Source: an uncultured Pseudohongiella sp. (GTDB taxonomy: Bacteria; Pseudomonadota; Gammaproteobacteria; Pseudomonadales; Pseudohongiellaceae). Taken from it: a DNA stretch of 64,000 nt. The stretch covers positions 682,001-746,000 of the forward strand of contig OX638323.1 of assembly GCA_951812715.1 (NCBI GenBank). The letters run 5' to 3'. A program made the translations under genes and the position numbers. Of this stretch, positions 9,380-19,491 are shown piece by piece. Position 1 is the first letter of the stretch; every line of letters starts with the position of its first letter. The notes below the pieces were generated by a model that was given only the letters and a program-made list of their open reading frames with translations, was not told the origin of the DNA and searched no databases.

Positions 9380-9850
9380 CTACTCCAGCTTCAGTTTCCG
9401 AGTATCGGGCGCGAGTACCGAGACGATCGCGGCGCGGAAGACGACCTCCTTTCCCGCGAGCGGATGATTGAAGTCTACCTCAACTTCGGCTTCGCCGATG
9501 CCCCGGATCACTCCAGGCCGGTCGAAGCCGCCGACGTCCTTGAACATGACTACGCTGCCCGGCTGCAACGGGACCAGCTCGTCCTGTAGCAGGGAACTGA
9601 AATTCGCCAGCGGGAAACGATGCAGGTTGGCGGGATTTACCGCGCCGAATGCGCTCCGCGCTGGGATGGTTCGCTCGATCTCATCGCCGGGCCCTAATCC
9701 AAGCAGCGAGTGTTCGAACGCGGACGGCAGATTGCCGTCGCCGAGAATGAATGTCGCCGGCTTGCCGGCAAAATTAGAATCGACGATGGACCCATCGCAC
9801 AGGGCCAGCGAAAAATGCAGGGTAACGGTAGCGCCGCTCTCGACCTTCAT
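9380..9850 (-). CDS. fkpB: FKBP-type peptidyl-prolyl isomerase, SlpA/FkpB type
   Basis: A 156-residue protein with the FKBP-SlyD fold: [19 protein letters not shown], an [21 protein letters not shown] flap region, and [13 protein letters not shown] at the C-terminal half. It catalyses prolyl isomerisation and acts as a cytoplasmic chaperone. The correct start is the ATG at 9850 ([12 protein letters not shown]); the open frame extends upstream into ileS but that part is antisense-like sequence. It follows ileS by 28 bp, where lspA is expected in this conserved gene order, and precedes ispH. Confidence 0.9.
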   Translation of the reverse strand: MKVESGATVTLHFSLALCDGSIVDSNFAGKPATFILGDGNLPSAFEHSLLGLGPGDEIERTIPARSAFGAVNPANLHRFPLANFSSLLQDELVPLQPGSVVMFKDVGGFDRPGVIRGIGEAEVEVDFNHPLAGKEVVFRAAIVSVLAPDTRKLKLE

Positions 9851-9878
9851 CGCTGGTATTCGCTGTACAAGAATCGGA

Positions 9879-12710
9879 TCAAGCGAACAACCGCCTTTCG
9901 CCTTCGCCCTCGATATTGCCGATGCAGCGCGCACACAGAGCGGGATGCTTTTCCACCGCGCCGGTATCGGGGCGATGGTGCCAGCAGCGCTCGCATTTGG
10001 CATGGGGGGAGGCGGACACGCTGATGCGCAAGTCCGCCGTATCCGTTGCCACGCTGTCCGCGCCCGCTTTACCAATTGGATGCGCATCGGCGCGGGAAAC
10101 GATCAGGGCGAAGCGAAGTTCATCGCCCAGTTCCCGCAATTGCGACAGCAATTCGCCGCCTGCGTACATATCGACTTCCGCGCTCAGGCTCGAACCCAGG
10201 GTCTTGTCGGCCCGCTTCGCCTCCAGTTCCCGGTTCAACGCCGACTTGACCGCCATGATTCGGTCCCAGAAAGCATCGCCAAACCTGCCCTCCTCGTCGA
10301 ACCCCGGTCCTGCCGCGCGCATATCGGTCAACAGCACCGACTCGGCCCGCTCGCCGGGGGTGTTTTCCCAGATCTCGTCGGCGGTGAAACTGAGAATAGG
10401 CGCCAGCATCGGACTCAGCATTTCGAGGATGTGAAACATGGCGGTCTGGGTCGATCTGCGCGCCAGACCATGGGTTGGGGTGGTGTATTGCCGGTCCTTG
10501 ATGATGTCGAGATAGAAACCGCCAAGTTCGACCACGCAGAAATGATGAATCTGCTGGTAAATCGCCAGGAAATTGTATTCGTGATATTGCTCGATCACCC
10601 GCGCCAGCAGTTGACCGGTACGGCGCACGATCCAATGGTCGAGAGCGATCATTTCCGCCGGTGCGACCAAATCACTGCCAGGATTGAATCCGTTCAGATT
10701 GGCCAGCATGAAACGCGCGGTATTGCGGATGCGCCGGTAGGTATCGGCGACTTGGCCGAATATCTCGTCGGAAACCGCCATTTCGCCGCGATAATCGGTG
10801 GCCGCGACCCACAACCGCAGAATGTCGGCGCCGTATTTGCGGAAAATCTTGTCTGGCGCGACGGTGTTGCCCAGCGACTTGGACATCTTGCGCCCTTCGG
10901 CGTCGACGAAAAACCCATGGGTAAGCACTTCCCGGTAGGGCGCGCTGCCGTGCATGGCGATTGCGGTCTTGAGCGAGGACTGAAACCAGCCCCGGTGCTG
11001 ATCCGAACCTTCCAGGTACAAATCGGCCGGATAGCGCAAATGCCCGCGCCGGCTGAGCACGGAAAAATGCGTGACGCCGGAATCGAACCAGACATCCAGC
11101 GTGTCGGTAACCTTGCGGTAGTGTTCCGCGTCGGCGCCAAGCAGTTCTTCGGCGTCGAGTTCATGCCAGGCGTCGATGCCGTTTTGCTCGATCTTCCGCG
11201 CGACCTGTTCGAACAGTTCTTGCGTGTCGGGATGCAATGCGCCGGTATCCCGGTGCATGAACAAGGTGATCGGCACGCCCCAGGTGCGCTGCCGGGAAAT
11301 GCACCAGTCCGGGCTGCCGCGTAACATCAATTCCATACGCGCCCGGCCCCAGCCGGGAAACCACTTGATGCCTTCCACCGCCTCGAGCGCCGAGTCGAGC
11401 AGGCCGCCTTCGCTCATGCTGATGAACCATTGCGGCGTGGCGCGATAGATCAGCGGGGTCTTGGTGCGCCAGCAATGGGCGTAACTATGGGTGATGCGAT
11501 CCTCGTTTACGAGTCGCCCGTGCTCCTTCAGCGCTTCGACAATGTCGGCGTCGACCTTGTAGACATGGGCGCCGGCGAAACGGCCCGCGGCTTCGCGAAA
11601 TACGCCGTGATCGTCGATCAGATCGAGCGTCCCGAGACCGTACTCGCGGCCGGTGTTGAAATCGTCCACGCCGTGATCGGGCGCGGTATGCACCGCTCCG
11701 GTGCCGCTTTCGGTGGTGACATGCGCACCGAGCACGACGGGAACTTCGCGTTCGTACAGTGGATGGCGCAAGCGCTGTGACTCCAGCCGCGAACCCTTGC
11801 ACGAAGCGAGCGCTTCAAATCGTTCGCAGCCGAATCGCTGCATGACTGCCGCGACCATTTCTTCGGCGATGACGAGCAATTCGGGCCCGGCTTCGAGTTC
11901 GCAACGGACCAGGGCGTATTCGAGCCCGGCATTGAGGCAGACTGCCTGGTTCGCGGGCAGCGTCCAGGGCGTGGTGGTCCAGATCACGACGGAGACGGGC
12001 AATTCGGGAGCCGACGCCGTCGCCGCTGCTTCGAAGCAGGCCAGCAAGGCGGCGCGGTCAACCGCGGCGAATCGGACATCGATCGAATACGAAGTCTTGT
12101 CCTGGAATTCGACTTCGGCCTCGGCCAGGGCCGAAGCGCCTACCACGCTCCAGTATACCGGTTTGTAGCCGCGCACCAGGTGACCGTTGGCGACGATCCG
12201 GGCCAGGGCGCGAACGATGTCGGCTTCGGTCTTGAAATGCATGGTGAGATAAGGATTGTCCCAATCCCCGAGCACTCCCATGCGGATGAAACCCGCCTTC
12301 TGCCGTTCGATTTGGCGGGCGGCGTATTCACGGCAGGCCCGGCGGAACTCGGCGTGGCTGATCTTCTGCCCCGCCTTGCCCATTTTCTTTTCGACCTGGT
12401 GCTCGATCGGCAGGCCGTGGCAGTCCCAGCCGGGAACGTAAGGCGCATCGAAACCCGTCATCGCCCGCGACTTTACGACGATGTCCTTGAGCGTCTTGTT
12501 GATGGCGTGGCCGAGATGCAGCTCGCCGTTGGCGTAAGGCGGCCCGTCGTGCAATACGAAACGCGGCCGGCCGGCGTTCTTTTCACAGATGGCGCGATAC
12601 AGGTCGAGTTCCCGCCATTTGCGCAGGCGCGCGGGTTCGCGATTGGCGAGATCGGCCCGCATCGGGAACTCCGTGTGCGGCAGATTCAAGGTGTCCTTGT
12701 ATTGGCTCAT
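9879..12710 (-). CDS. ileS: Isoleucyl-tRNA synthetase
   Basis: A 943-residue class I synthetase. HIGH is HLGH at residues 65-68 within [13 protein letters not shown], and KMSKS is at 608-612 in [12 protein letters not shown]. The editing domain ([12 protein letters not shown]) lies between them. The C-terminus carries the zinc-binding cysteines CERCWHH and CARCIGNI of the bacterial type 1 enzyme. It follows ribF by 22 bp and precedes fkpB by 28 bp. Complete in length, with no anomalies. Confidence 0.97.
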   Translation of the reverse strand: MSQYKDTLNLPHTEFPMRADLANREPARLRKWRELDLYRAICEKNAGRPRFVLHDGPPYANGELHLGHAINKTLKDIVVKSRAMTGFDAPYVPGWDCHGLPIEHQVEKKMGKAGQKISHAEFRRACREYAARQIERQKAGFIRMGVLGDWDNPYLTMHFKTEADIVRALARIVANGHLVRGYKPVYWSVVGASALAEAEVEFQDKTSYSIDVRFAAVDRAALLACFEAAATASAPELPVSVVIWTTTPWTLPANQAVCLNAGLEYALVRCELEAGPELLVIAEEMVAAVMQRFGCERFEALASCKGSRLESQRLRHPLYEREVPVVLGAHVTTESGTGAVHTAPDHGVDDFNTGREYGLGTLDLIDDHGVFREAAGRFAGAHVYKVDADIVEALKEHGRLVNEDRITHSYAHCWRTKTPLIYRATPQWFISMSEGGLLDSALEAVEGIKWFPGWGRARMELMLRGSPDWCISRQRTWGVPITLFMHRDTGALHPDTQELFEQVARKIEQNGIDAWHELDAEELLGADAEHYRKVTDTLDVWFDSGVTHFSVLSRRGHLRYPADLYLEGSDQHRGWFQSSLKTAIAMHGSAPYREVLTHGFFVDAEGRKMSKSLGNTVAPDKIFRKYGADILRLWVAATDYRGEMAVSDEIFGQVADTYRRIRNTARFMLANLNGFNPGSDLVAPAEMIALDHWIVRRTGQLLARVIEQYHEYNFLAIYQQIHHFCVVELGGFYLDIIKDRQYTTPTHGLARRSTQTAMFHILEMLSPMLAPILSFTADEIWENTPGERAESVLLTDMRAAGPGFDEEGRFGDAFWDRIMAVKSALNRELEAKRADKTLGSSLSAEVDMYAGGELLSQLRELGDELRFALIVSRADAHPIGKAGADSVATDTADLRISVSASPHAKCERCWHHRPDTGAVEKHPALCARCIGNIEGEGERRLFA

Positions 12711-12732
12711 GTCTGTATATTCGGCAGTTTTG

Positions 12733-13674
12733 CTAATTCGCCGCGCCTGTCAAAATGCGCCTCGCCTGTTTCGCATCAGCGCCGATCTGCTGCTTTAATT
12801 CTTCCAGCGAGGCGAATTTTTCCTCGCCACGGATTTTTTGCCGGAAAATCACTTCGATCGTCTTGCCGTAAAGCACACCGTCGAAATCCAGCAGATGCGC
12901 TTCCAGCACCGGCTTGCCGGCGTCGGTTACCGTGGGCCGATAACCGATGCTAACCGCCGCCGGGTAGGTATCGCCATCCATGTTCACTTCGCAAGCATAG
13001 ATTCCGTGCAGGGGAATCCGGTGACGCCGCAGTTCGATATTGCAGGTCGGATAGCCCAATCTGGCGCCAAGTTGCTCTCCCCTCGCCACCGTGCCGCGAA
13101 TCGCGTACGGCCGTCCCAGTAGACGTTCCGCCATCGCGAAATCGCCATGCGCCAAATTCTGCCGCAGCAAAGTGCTGCTTACCCGATTCCCTTCAAGTTC
13201 CCGCACCAGAGTCCGGTGGACGGCAAAGCCGAATTCCCTGCCCTTCCGCTCAAGCAAGGCGAAGTCGCCCGCCCGCCGATAGCCGAAGCGGAAGTCGTCG
13301 CCGATTATCAGCGCTGCCACATCCAGGCCCTCGACGAGGATGCTCCGGATATATTCTTCCGCCGATGTGCGGCTCATTTGCTCATCGAAGCGCAGCACCA
13401 GGCAATAATCGACGCCGTACTCGCCCAGCAGGCGCAGTTTTTCCCGCCGGTCCATCAGCCGCGCCGGACAATCTCCGTCCGGTCCAGCGAAAAACTCTTC
13501 CGGGTGCGGCTCGATCACCACCACTAGCGCCGGCAGCTTCAATTCCCGGGCCTGCGCCCTGAGTTGTTCGAGTATGAGCTGGTGGCCAAGATGAACGCCG
13601 TCGAACTTGCCGATCGTGGCCACGCATCTGCCGTAGGTTGGCGAAAAGCTGCTGGCGTTTTCAATAACGATCAC
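12733..13674 (-). CDS. ribF: Bifunctional riboflavin kinase/FAD synthetase
   Basis: A 313-residue enzyme converting riboflavin to FMN and then FAD. The N-terminal nucleotidyltransferase domain has [12 protein letters not shown] (the GxFDGxHxGH motif) and [14 protein letters not shown]; the C-terminal kinase domain has GYPTCNIEL and GIYACEV. The start appears to be GTG at 13674, placing the FDG motif at the usual distance. A good -10 box (TATAAT) lies 30 bp upstream. It is first in the ribF-ileS-fkpB-ispH group. Confidence 0.94.
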   Translation of the reverse strand: MIVIENASSFSPTYGRCVATIGKFDGVHLGHQLILEQLRAQARELKLPALVVVIEPHPEEFFAGPDGDCPARLMDRREKLRLLGEYGVDYCLVLRFDEQMSRTSAEEYIRSILVEGLDVAALIIGDDFRFGYRRAGDFALLERKGREFGFAVHRTLVRELEGNRVSSTLLRQNLAHGDFAMAERLLGRPYAIRGTVARGEQLGARLGYPTCNIELRRHRIPLHGIYACEVNMDGDTYPAAVSIGYRPTVTDAGKPVLEAHLLDFDGVLYGKTIEVIFRQKIRGEEKFASLEELKQQIGADAKQARRILTGAAN

Positions 13675-13705
13675 GGCGCGAGCCCGGCCTGCGCAAAAGG
13701 CAGGG

Positions 13706-13711
13706 ATTATA
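13706..13711 (-). promoter_or_regulatory. -10 box upstream of ribF
   Basis: A perfect TATAAT on the minus strand, about 30 bp before the ribF GTG. The -35 position at 17 bp spacing reads GTCCCT, a poor match that falls within a fragment resembling the tail of the gene-end repeat. The box suggests the start point of the ribF-ileS-fkpB-ispH transcript, but the promoter is only half supported. Confidence 0.45.
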
Positions 13712-13724
13712 CTCTCTTTCCGGA

Positions 13725-13747
13725 CGCCAGGGACGGCATGTGCAATC
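13725..13747 (+). repeat. Isolated tail fragment of the gene-end repeat
   Basis: The 23 bases starting CGCCAGGGACGGCATG match the tail of copy E (23434-23456) with two differences. No hairpin blocks are found upstream. It lies between ribF and the 74-residue membrane protein gene, overlapping the putative ribF -35 region. It may be a decayed copy or a chance remnant. Confidence 0.45.
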
Positions 13748-13769
13748 CAGCAAAATCCACCGAGAGAAG

Positions 13770-13994
13770 CTACTTTTCTTCCGTGGCGCGCAGCCCGGCC
13801 AGACCGCGCCGGACCAGATACCTGGCGATGGCGAGCAGGCAGGCAATGAGAACAATCCTTCCGACCAGCAGATTCACCACTGAAATGGTGTCTGGCATAC
13901 TCGCATTGATTGCCATATCCACGATGACCAGGGCGGCCAGTCCGGTCAACGCCAGAGCGCCCAGGATTTGCAGCAGGGCCAGCAGTTTCTTCAT
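13770..13994 (-). CDS. Small membrane protein of unknown function
   Basis: A 74-residue protein starting at the ATG at 13994 (MKKLLALLQ). Two hydrophobic segments are visible: LLALLQILGALALTGLAALV and VVNLLVGRIVLIACLLAIA, the second followed by basic residues (RYLVRRGL) expected to stay in the cytoplasm. The longer open frame beginning at 14102 overlaps the acyltransferase gene and is not needed. It follows that gene by 58 bp on the same strand and may be co-transcribed with it. I recognise no family. Confidence 0.55.
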   Translation of the reverse strand: MKKLLALLQILGALALTGLAALVIVDMAINASMPDTISVVNLLVGRIVLIACLLAIARYLVRRGLAGLRATEEK

Positions 13995-14052
13995 TCCGAT
14001 CAATCTCTCAGAGCAAACGCCGATTTGGAGCAAGTGACCTTTACGTCCAGCC

Positions 14053-15798
14053 TCAGGCGAGTTCGGCCAGTTTGTGGCAGGAGTAGAATTTGTGGTAGCC
14101 ATCGGCGCCCATGAAGCGCGTCAGCGTCTTGGGATCGGTTTGGCGCGCATCGACGATGATCAGACCCTCCAGCGAATTATTGAAATCCGAATGGATGTTG
14201 AAGCAGACCATGCGGCCTTTCAGCGACAGATAGTGCCGCAGCAATACCGGCACCGCCTTGCCCGGATCGCAGCGGCCAATCAGTTTGCCAAGCATCTTTA
14301 TATTCACCAGTTCCCTGAGCATGTCTTCGGACCAGACCCGGTGGGAAATCCGGTGCGGCGTCAGAGGCTTGACCAGCGGCACGAATTCGCTGGCCTTGAA
14401 ATTGGTGAGCAAGGTATCGGCAATCAGCGCCCGGGCAAGATCGCTGTATTCGCGGGATATACTGACCGAACCGAACAGCGTGTGGTATTGAGGCCGCGCG
14501 ACCAACACCTGGCCGATCCCGCGCCAGAGCAAGGTGAGTGAATCCGGCCGCCGCTGATAATCCGGATGGATGAAGGAACGGCCCATTTCAATGGCCGAGC
14601 CAAGCTGCTTGATGAAGGTCTTGTCGTAGCGGTACAGCGAACGGCTATACAGGCCTTTTACGCCATGCTTGCCGATGATTTCATCGACCAGCCCGACGCG
14701 GTAGGCGCCGGCGATGCGGTCGTGCTTCTTGTCCCAGAGGAACAGATGCAGGTAATGCGAATCGAACTGGTCCGAATCGCGGGTAAGGCCGGTGCCTTCT
14801 CCCACCGCACGGAAAGTGATTTCCCTGGCGATGGCGATCATTTCCATGATTATGCCAAGGCGTTCATATGGAGCGCAGTAGACATCGAATTCATCGTGCT
14901 CGATCAACCGGAACTGTTCGAGATCGGCCAGCGCGGCGGAAACTTTTTCACCGCTTACTTGCGGACAGATTTCCTCGACCAGCCGCTCGAACTTGGTCGG
15001 CGCCGGCCGCAGACGTTTCGCCAAGGCTTCGGTGCTCACGCGAAGATATTCGGTAATGGCCTCGGGTTTCTTCAGCAAGCGCAGTTCCTGGGCGAACACC
15101 GGATTACCAAAAGTCAGTTCCAGGGTAAATCCCTTCTTGTTGGCCAGTTGCCGCGGCAGCAGCAAAGTGCGCAGCCGTGGATGAATCAGACCCGCGAGGT
15201 AGAAGTATGCGCTGTTGTATCCGTTTACATGCACCGGCAGGCAGGCGCAGCCGTAGCGCTTGATCAACTGCCCGGCCAATCGACTCCACTTTCGGTCCTG
15301 GATGCGCCGCTCGCGCAACTCGATGGCTGACACCATGCCGGCCGGAAACAGCAGCACCGCTCCGCCGCCGCGCAGATGCTTGTGCACTTGCTTGACGCCC
15401 TTGACGTTGCCGCCAGCCGCATCGGCAGATAGCACATCGACGCCGATGAACAGCGGCGCCAGTTCGGGTATGCGGCGCAGCAATTCATTGGTCAGCACTT
15501 GCAGATCAGGTCGTATCCCGAGCAATATCCTGGCAAGGGCGATGCCTTCAAGGCCGCCCAGCGGATGATTGGCGACAATCAGCAACGGACCGTCGCGCGG
15601 AATCTGCTCCAGGTTCTGTTCGTTATTGCTCTTGAGGCTTACGCCGAGAGAATTCAGGATATATTGCAGGAAATCTTCCGGATCGAGTCCTGCCGGTCGG
15701 GCATGGTAAATATCCCCCAATTGGTCGAGCCCCAGCATTTTTTCGACGAGCGCGGCCAGCAACCGCGGTTGGAATGTCACACGGCAGGGATTAGTCAT
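14053..15798 (-). CDS. olsF: Fused PlsC-like acyltransferase / OlsB-like GNAT acyltransferase (OlsF type)
   Basis: A 581-residue two-domain protein. Residues 1-270 resemble lysophospholipid acyltransferases: IVANHPLGGLEG is the acyltransferase motif I (histidine with a downstream acidic residue), and LLFPAGMVSAIELRERRI a motif III-like block. Residues 300-575 resemble the hemolysin/OlsB GNAT family, with AYRVGLVDEI and AIEMGRSFIHPDYQRRPDSL. OlsF fusions make ornithine lipids: the GNAT half N-acylates ornithine, the other half adds the second acyl chain. The upstream ATP-grasp gene overlaps it by 8 bp. Ornithine as acceptor is inferred from the family; another amino acid is possible. Confidence 0.75.
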   Translation of the reverse strand: MTNPCRVTFQPRLLAALVEKMLGLDQLGDIYHARPAGLDPEDFLQYILNSLGVSLKSNNEQNLEQIPRDGPLLIVANHPLGGLEGIALARILLGIRPDLQVLTNELLRRIPELAPLFIGVDVLSADAAGGNVKGVKQVHKHLRGGGAVLLFPAGMVSAIELRERRIQDRKWSRLAGQLIKRYGCACLPVHVNGYNSAYFYLAGLIHPRLRTLLLPRQLANKKGFTLELTFGNPVFAQELRLLKKPEAITEYLRVSTEALAKRLRPAPTKFERLVEEICPQVSGEKVSAALADLEQFRLIEHDEFDVYCAPYERLGIIMEMIAIAREITFRAVGEGTGLTRDSDQFDSHYLHLFLWDKKHDRIAGAYRVGLVDEIIGKHGVKGLYSRSLYRYDKTFIKQLGSAIEMGRSFIHPDYQRRPDSLTLLWRGIGQVLVARPQYHTLFGSVSISREYSDLARALIADTLLTNFKASEFVPLVKPLTPHRISHRVWSEDMLRELVNIKMLGKLIGRCDPGKAVPVLLRHYLSLKGRMVCFNIHSDFNNSLEGLIIVDARQTDPKTLTRFMGADGYHKFYSCHKLAELA

Positions 15799-16960
15799 TG
15801 GCGGGATACCGCTTCACCAGTTGCAACTCGTAGCGCCAGGCTTTGAACAGCGGCCACAGTCCGGGCGGCTTGCAGCCGCGCTTGCTGTGCGCGTTGCCCA
15901 GTTTAAATAGGGTTCGGTATTGCTGCAATAGCGTATTGACCGCATCGACAAATCCGGTCCGCCGATCCCAGATGTGAATCGATTCGGAACTCGCTCCGTT
16001 GATCTCGACAATCTGCAGATCTCGCCCCGCCCGCAGGCTGTCCACGTCGCGGAATTTGATATCGAGACGACCGTAGTAGAAACCCGGAATATCATCGAAA
16101 ATCCGATCCAGCGCCCGGGTCAACTCCGCGCTGATGAGATGGCCGCCATCGCGAAAAACCGCGCCGCGGCAATGACTGGCTGAGAACACCAGGCGGAACG
16201 GGCTGCCGACGGGAATTACCTCGCGCCACCAGGCGGCATTGCGTTCTTGGTAGAGATGCAACAAGCCGCCCGCCCGGGGATCGGCCGCCACGAGTTCGGC
16301 CAGGGTATGAACTCCGTCGCCAACGACATAGGGCGTATACTTGAGCGTCAGGGACGTGATTTTGCCTTGCTCGGTCATGGGATCGCGCACATAGAACACA
16401 CCGGCCTCGGCTTCCCAGTCGCTCAACCGCTGCAACATCAGCGAACCGCCGGGCGGATACCGCTCCAGGCAGGATTCCAGCGCCGCGCTGTCGCGTAACA
16501 ACTTGACGCCGACGCCGCGGCAGCCGATGTCCGGCTTGCCGACCACGGGAAAGCTCAATCCGGCCGCGGCCATGGCGGCTTCCGCGCGCTCGCGCCGCAA
16601 GGCCGGCGAGTCCGCGGGGGCGACGTACGCTTCGCCCGCGCCCTGGGGGGGCTCGAAATCAGCGCCGGGCTCGACCACGATCCAGGGCAGAATCGACTGC
16701 TTTGCGGTTTCCCCGGCAAGTTTCAGAATTGCCGACTTGGGCACGCCGACCATGCCCGACAAGGGAACTTCCGGATTAGCGATCAGCGGCAGGCTCAGAC
16801 TGCGGTAGCGCAGCGCCAGCAGCAGCCACAACCCGGCCACGGGGGCATACATCAGCCAGGACGGCCAGAACTCGAAAAAGGAATAGGCGCGGCCGCCGAG
16901 ATCAAGCGCCGGCATGCCGTCCGCTACATAGGCGGCCTGTTCGGACGATGACTGTTTCAA
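15791..16960 (-). CDS. ATP-grasp domain protein with N-terminal membrane segment
   Basis: A 389-residue protein. Residues about 25-50 (WPSWLMYAPVAGLWLLLAL) are hydrophobic; the rest resembles ATP-grasp ligases: FPVVGKPDIGCRGVGVKLL (lysine and glycine-rich loop), GDGVHTLAELV, GRLDIKFRD and a late IVEINGASSE (metal-binding glutamate and asparagine). Such enzymes join a carboxylate to an amine through an acyl phosphate. It overlaps the OlsF-like gene by 8 bp, suggesting a shared pathway, perhaps modification of an aminolipid. The start is TTG at 16960; an ATG at 16915 is equally possible. Substrates unknown. Confidence 0.6.
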   Translation of the reverse strand: MKQSSSEQAAYVADGMPALDLGGRAYSFFEFWPSWLMYAPVAGLWLLLALRYRSLSLPLIANPEVPLSGMVGVPKSAILKLAGETAKQSILPWIVVEPGADFEPPQGAGEAYVAPADSPALRRERAEAAMAAAGLSFPVVGKPDIGCRGVGVKLLRDSAALESCLERYPPGGSLMLQRLSDWEAEAGVFYVRDPMTEQGKITSLTLKYTPYVVGDGVHTLAELVAADPRAGGLLHLYQERNAAWWREVIPVGSPFRLVFSASHCRGAVFRDGGHLISAELTRALDRIFDDIPGFYYGRLDIKFRDVDSLRAGRDLQIVEINGASSESIHIWDRRTGFVDAVNTLLQQYRTLFKLGNAHSKRGCKPPGLWPLFKAWRYELQLVKRYPAND

Positions 16961-17070
16961 ATCCCGTGCCCGCGGATGCCTGATTTGCCGGGCTCGACTG
17001 CCGCCCTTGAGAGAACCGCGATTATCTCATTCGCATCGGGAGGATCAAAGGGGTCAATGAAATCCGGCCC

Positions 17071-18603
17071 CTACTTCGATTCGCGGATTGCATGGCGCAG
17101 ATAATCCACGGCTTCGCTGACGGGGCGACCTTCGACGTCGACTATGCGGTTGGCTTCACGCATGACTTCATCGGGGATGCGGCCTACGAGATCGGCCAGG
17201 GCGGCGACGAAGTCGGGGTTTCGCGCGGCGCCTGCCGATGCCAGCAGAAAACCGTCATAAGGCAGCAGGGCGTTGCGGGGGTCTTCGAGCACGAGCAAGT
17301 CGAAATGGGCGATTCTGCCGTCGCTGGTATAGGCGGTGATCAGATCCACCTGGCGTTCGTCGACGGCGGTGTACATCAAGGTGGTGTCGAAAGTGAGCTT
17401 CCGGTCGAAATCGATGCCATAGGTATCGCGCACCGAGATCCATTCGGGACGGCCAAAGAACTCCAGATCGCCGCCGGCCACGAGTCTCTGCGCGACGGGA
17501 ATCAGGTCTTCGATGGAACTCACGCCGAGTTCGGCCGCCCGATCCTTGCGCATGGCGAGGGCGTACAGGTTCTGGAAGCCGAATTCGCCGATTACGGTCA
17601 TGCCATGGGTTGTTTCGACGAAGTCGATAACTTCGGCCAGCACTTCGGCTCGGCCCGGATTGTCGTCCCGATTCATTATATTGGCCCAGACCGTACCGCT
17701 ATATTCGAGATAGGCGTCGATGGCGCCGTTGGCCGTGGCTTCGTAGATTACCTGGGTGCCGAGTCCGAGCCGCTGGTCGACGCTAAAGCCCGCTTCTTCA
17801 AGCTCCGCCGCCAGCAGTCCGGCCATGATGTGCTGCTCGGTGAATCCCTTGCCGCCAACTACGTAGTCCACTTGCGCTTCAGGCAGCAGACTCCACGCGG
17901 ATATGCCGGCGCCCAGCAATATCGCACCGGTAACAGCGGCAAATACCTGGCGGTAGCGGCCGGCGATCTCCGCGTTATTGCGGTTTTCCGCGAGCCACTG
18001 GATGCCGCCGATAATGGCGTCGAGAACTACCGCCATGACTGCGGCGGCGATGCTGCCCACGGTTACCGCGACAAGGTTGCGCGTCTGCAGACCGGTAAAA
18101 ATGTAATTGCCGAGGCTGGTGGCGCCGACCAGGGTGGACAAAGTGGCCAATCCCACCGTCCATACGGCGGCGGTGCGGATTCCGGCGATGATCATGGGTA
18201 GCGCCAGCGGCAGGCGCACGCGCAGCAGAATCTGGGTCCGCGACATGCCGATGCCGCGGGCGGCTTCGACCACATCCTCGGCGACGGTTTCCAGCCCGGT
18301 AACGGTATTGCGCACGATCGGCAACATGCTGTAAAGCAACAGGGCGATCAGCGCCGGCAGCAGGCCGATGCGCCCGCCGAGAGCGGCGACGGTCAAGGCC
18401 AGGATGGCGAGGCTGGGAATGGTCTGCAAAATGCTGACGGAAATCAGCAGCGGACGTTTCAGCGCCGGCTGCTGATTGGCGAGGATGCCGAGCGGCACGC
18501 TGACCGCGATGCCCAGACTCAGGGCGAAAAGGGTCAACAGCAAATGCCCTTCCAGGTATGCCGGCAGCAGCAGCAATTGTTCGCGCAGATTATCGCTGAT
18601 CAT
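17071..18603 (-). CDS. ABC transporter permease fused to substrate-binding protein (osmoprotectant/OpuC-EgtU type)
   Basis: A 510-residue fusion. Residues 1-210 are a ProW/OpuCB-like permease with the EAA loop EAARGIGMSRTQILLRVRLP. A further helix near 220-240 precedes an OpuAC-type binding domain (GGKGFTEQHIMAGLLAAELE, then YLEYSGTVWANIM and TSDGRIAHFDLLVLEDP). Members import glycine betaine, choline, carnitine or, in EgtU, ergothioneine; the ligand is not decidable here. It overlaps the upstream ATPase gene by 4 bp (ATGA). The partner ATPase is frameshifted, so the transporter may be off. Confidence 0.85.
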   Translation of the reverse strand: MISDNLREQLLLLPAYLEGHLLLTLFALSLGIAVSVPLGILANQQPALKRPLLISVSILQTIPSLAILALTVAALGGRIGLLPALIALLLYSMLPIVRNTVTGLETVAEDVVEAARGIGMSRTQILLRVRLPLALPMIIAGIRTAAVWTVGLATLSTLVGATSLGNYIFTGLQTRNLVAVTVGSIAAAVMAVVLDAIIGGIQWLAENRNNAEIAGRYRQVFAAVTGAILLGAGISAWSLLPEAQVDYVVGGKGFTEQHIMAGLLAAELEEAGFSVDQRLGLGTQVIYEATANGAIDAYLEYSGTVWANIMNRDDNPGRAEVLAEVIDFVETTHGMTVIGEFGFQNLYALAMRKDRAAELGVSSIEDLIPVAQRLVAGGDLEFFGRPEWISVRDTYGIDFDRKLTFDTTLMYTAVDERQVDLITAYTSDGRIAHFDLLVLEDPRNALLPYDGFLLASAGAARNPDFVAALADLVGRIPDEVMREANRIVDVEGRPVSEAVDYLRHAIRESK

Positions 18604-19392
18604 GTCCGGGCGCTCTCCTGCCGGATCAGTCGATCGAGCCGAACCGCCTCCTGCCGCGGCATTTCCACCATTTCGCTGACATATTCGTGTTCCGACTCCT
18701 TCAGCAATTCATGGGGCGTGCCGACTTGCAGTACTTCTCCGTCCTTCATTACCGCGATGCGATCCGCGAGCAGCAGGGCTTCCATCATGTCGTGGGTGAC
18801 GATGATTACCGTCAGGCCGAGCGTTTGCTGGATTGTCTTGAATTCATCCCGGAGCTGGCTCCGGGTTACCGGATCGAGGGCGCCGAACGGTTCATCCATC
18901 AGCATTACATCGGGAGACGCCGCGAGGGCGCGCGCTACGCCGACCCGTTGCTGTTGCCCGCCGGACAATTGTCCCGGATTGCGTTCGCCGTATTCGTTCG
19001 CCGTATTCGTTCGCCGGCAGACCGACGAGTTCGAGCGCCTCGCGGCAACGGCGGCCGGTCTTATCATCGTTCCATTGCAGCAGCCGCGGCACGGCCGCGA
19101 CGTTTTGCATGACGGTATAGTGGGGAAACAAACCGATGCCTTGAAAGACATAGCCGATATTGCGGCGCAAGACCTGGGGATCGCGTTCCATGACATCGCG
19201 GCCGCCGACCAGAACCTGCCCCTCGTCAGGTTCTTCGAGCCGATTGATCATCTTGAGAGTGGTGGTCTTGCCGCAGCCGGATTCGCCGATCAGGCCGAGC
19301 AGTTCGCCTTTTTCGATCTTCAGACTGACACCGGCGACCGCGAAGGTCGCGCCCTTGTCATAGCTCTTGCTAACGTTCCTTAATTCAATCAT
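18600..19392 (-). pseudogene. ABC transporter ATP-binding protein (OpuA/OsmV type), broken by 13-bp duplication
   Basis: The 5' frame (from ATG 19392) has Walker A GESGCGKT and Q-loop VFQGIGLFPHYTV. The 3' frame has the signature LSGGQQQRV, Walker B VMLMDEPFGALD and the H-loop THDMMEALLLADRIAVM. The frames switch at 18984-19016, where 13 bases are duplicated in tandem. Removing one unit gives an uninterrupted 259-residue protein reading ANEYGERNPGQLSGG across the join. As sequenced it would stop soon after the Q-loop domain. It could be a fresh mutation, a reversible repeat switch or an assembly error. Confidence 0.85.
18984..19016. repeat. 13-bp tandem repeat inside the ABC ATPase gene
   Basis: The unit TTCGCCGTATTCG occurs at 18984-18996 and 18997-19009, followed by seven bases of a third unit (19010-19016). 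Thirteen is not a multiple of three, so one extra unit shifts the frame. Loss of one unit restores the gene; slipped-strand mispairing could do this. The repeat is visible directly; reversibility is inferred. Confidence 0.9.
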
Positions 19393-19491
19393 CAGGGGCC
19401 GCGGCGGCTACCGGCCCATCTGGAAAAGTGGTGATGCTATCAGATTCTCCGTTGCAGTTTCGAGCATCCGCCGCGCCGCCGGCGAGTGGGA

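Noticed and set aside
9468..11324. Long plus-strand open frame opposite ileS and fkpB
   Set aside because: Antisense shadow of well-conserved genes; no domain or ribosome site.
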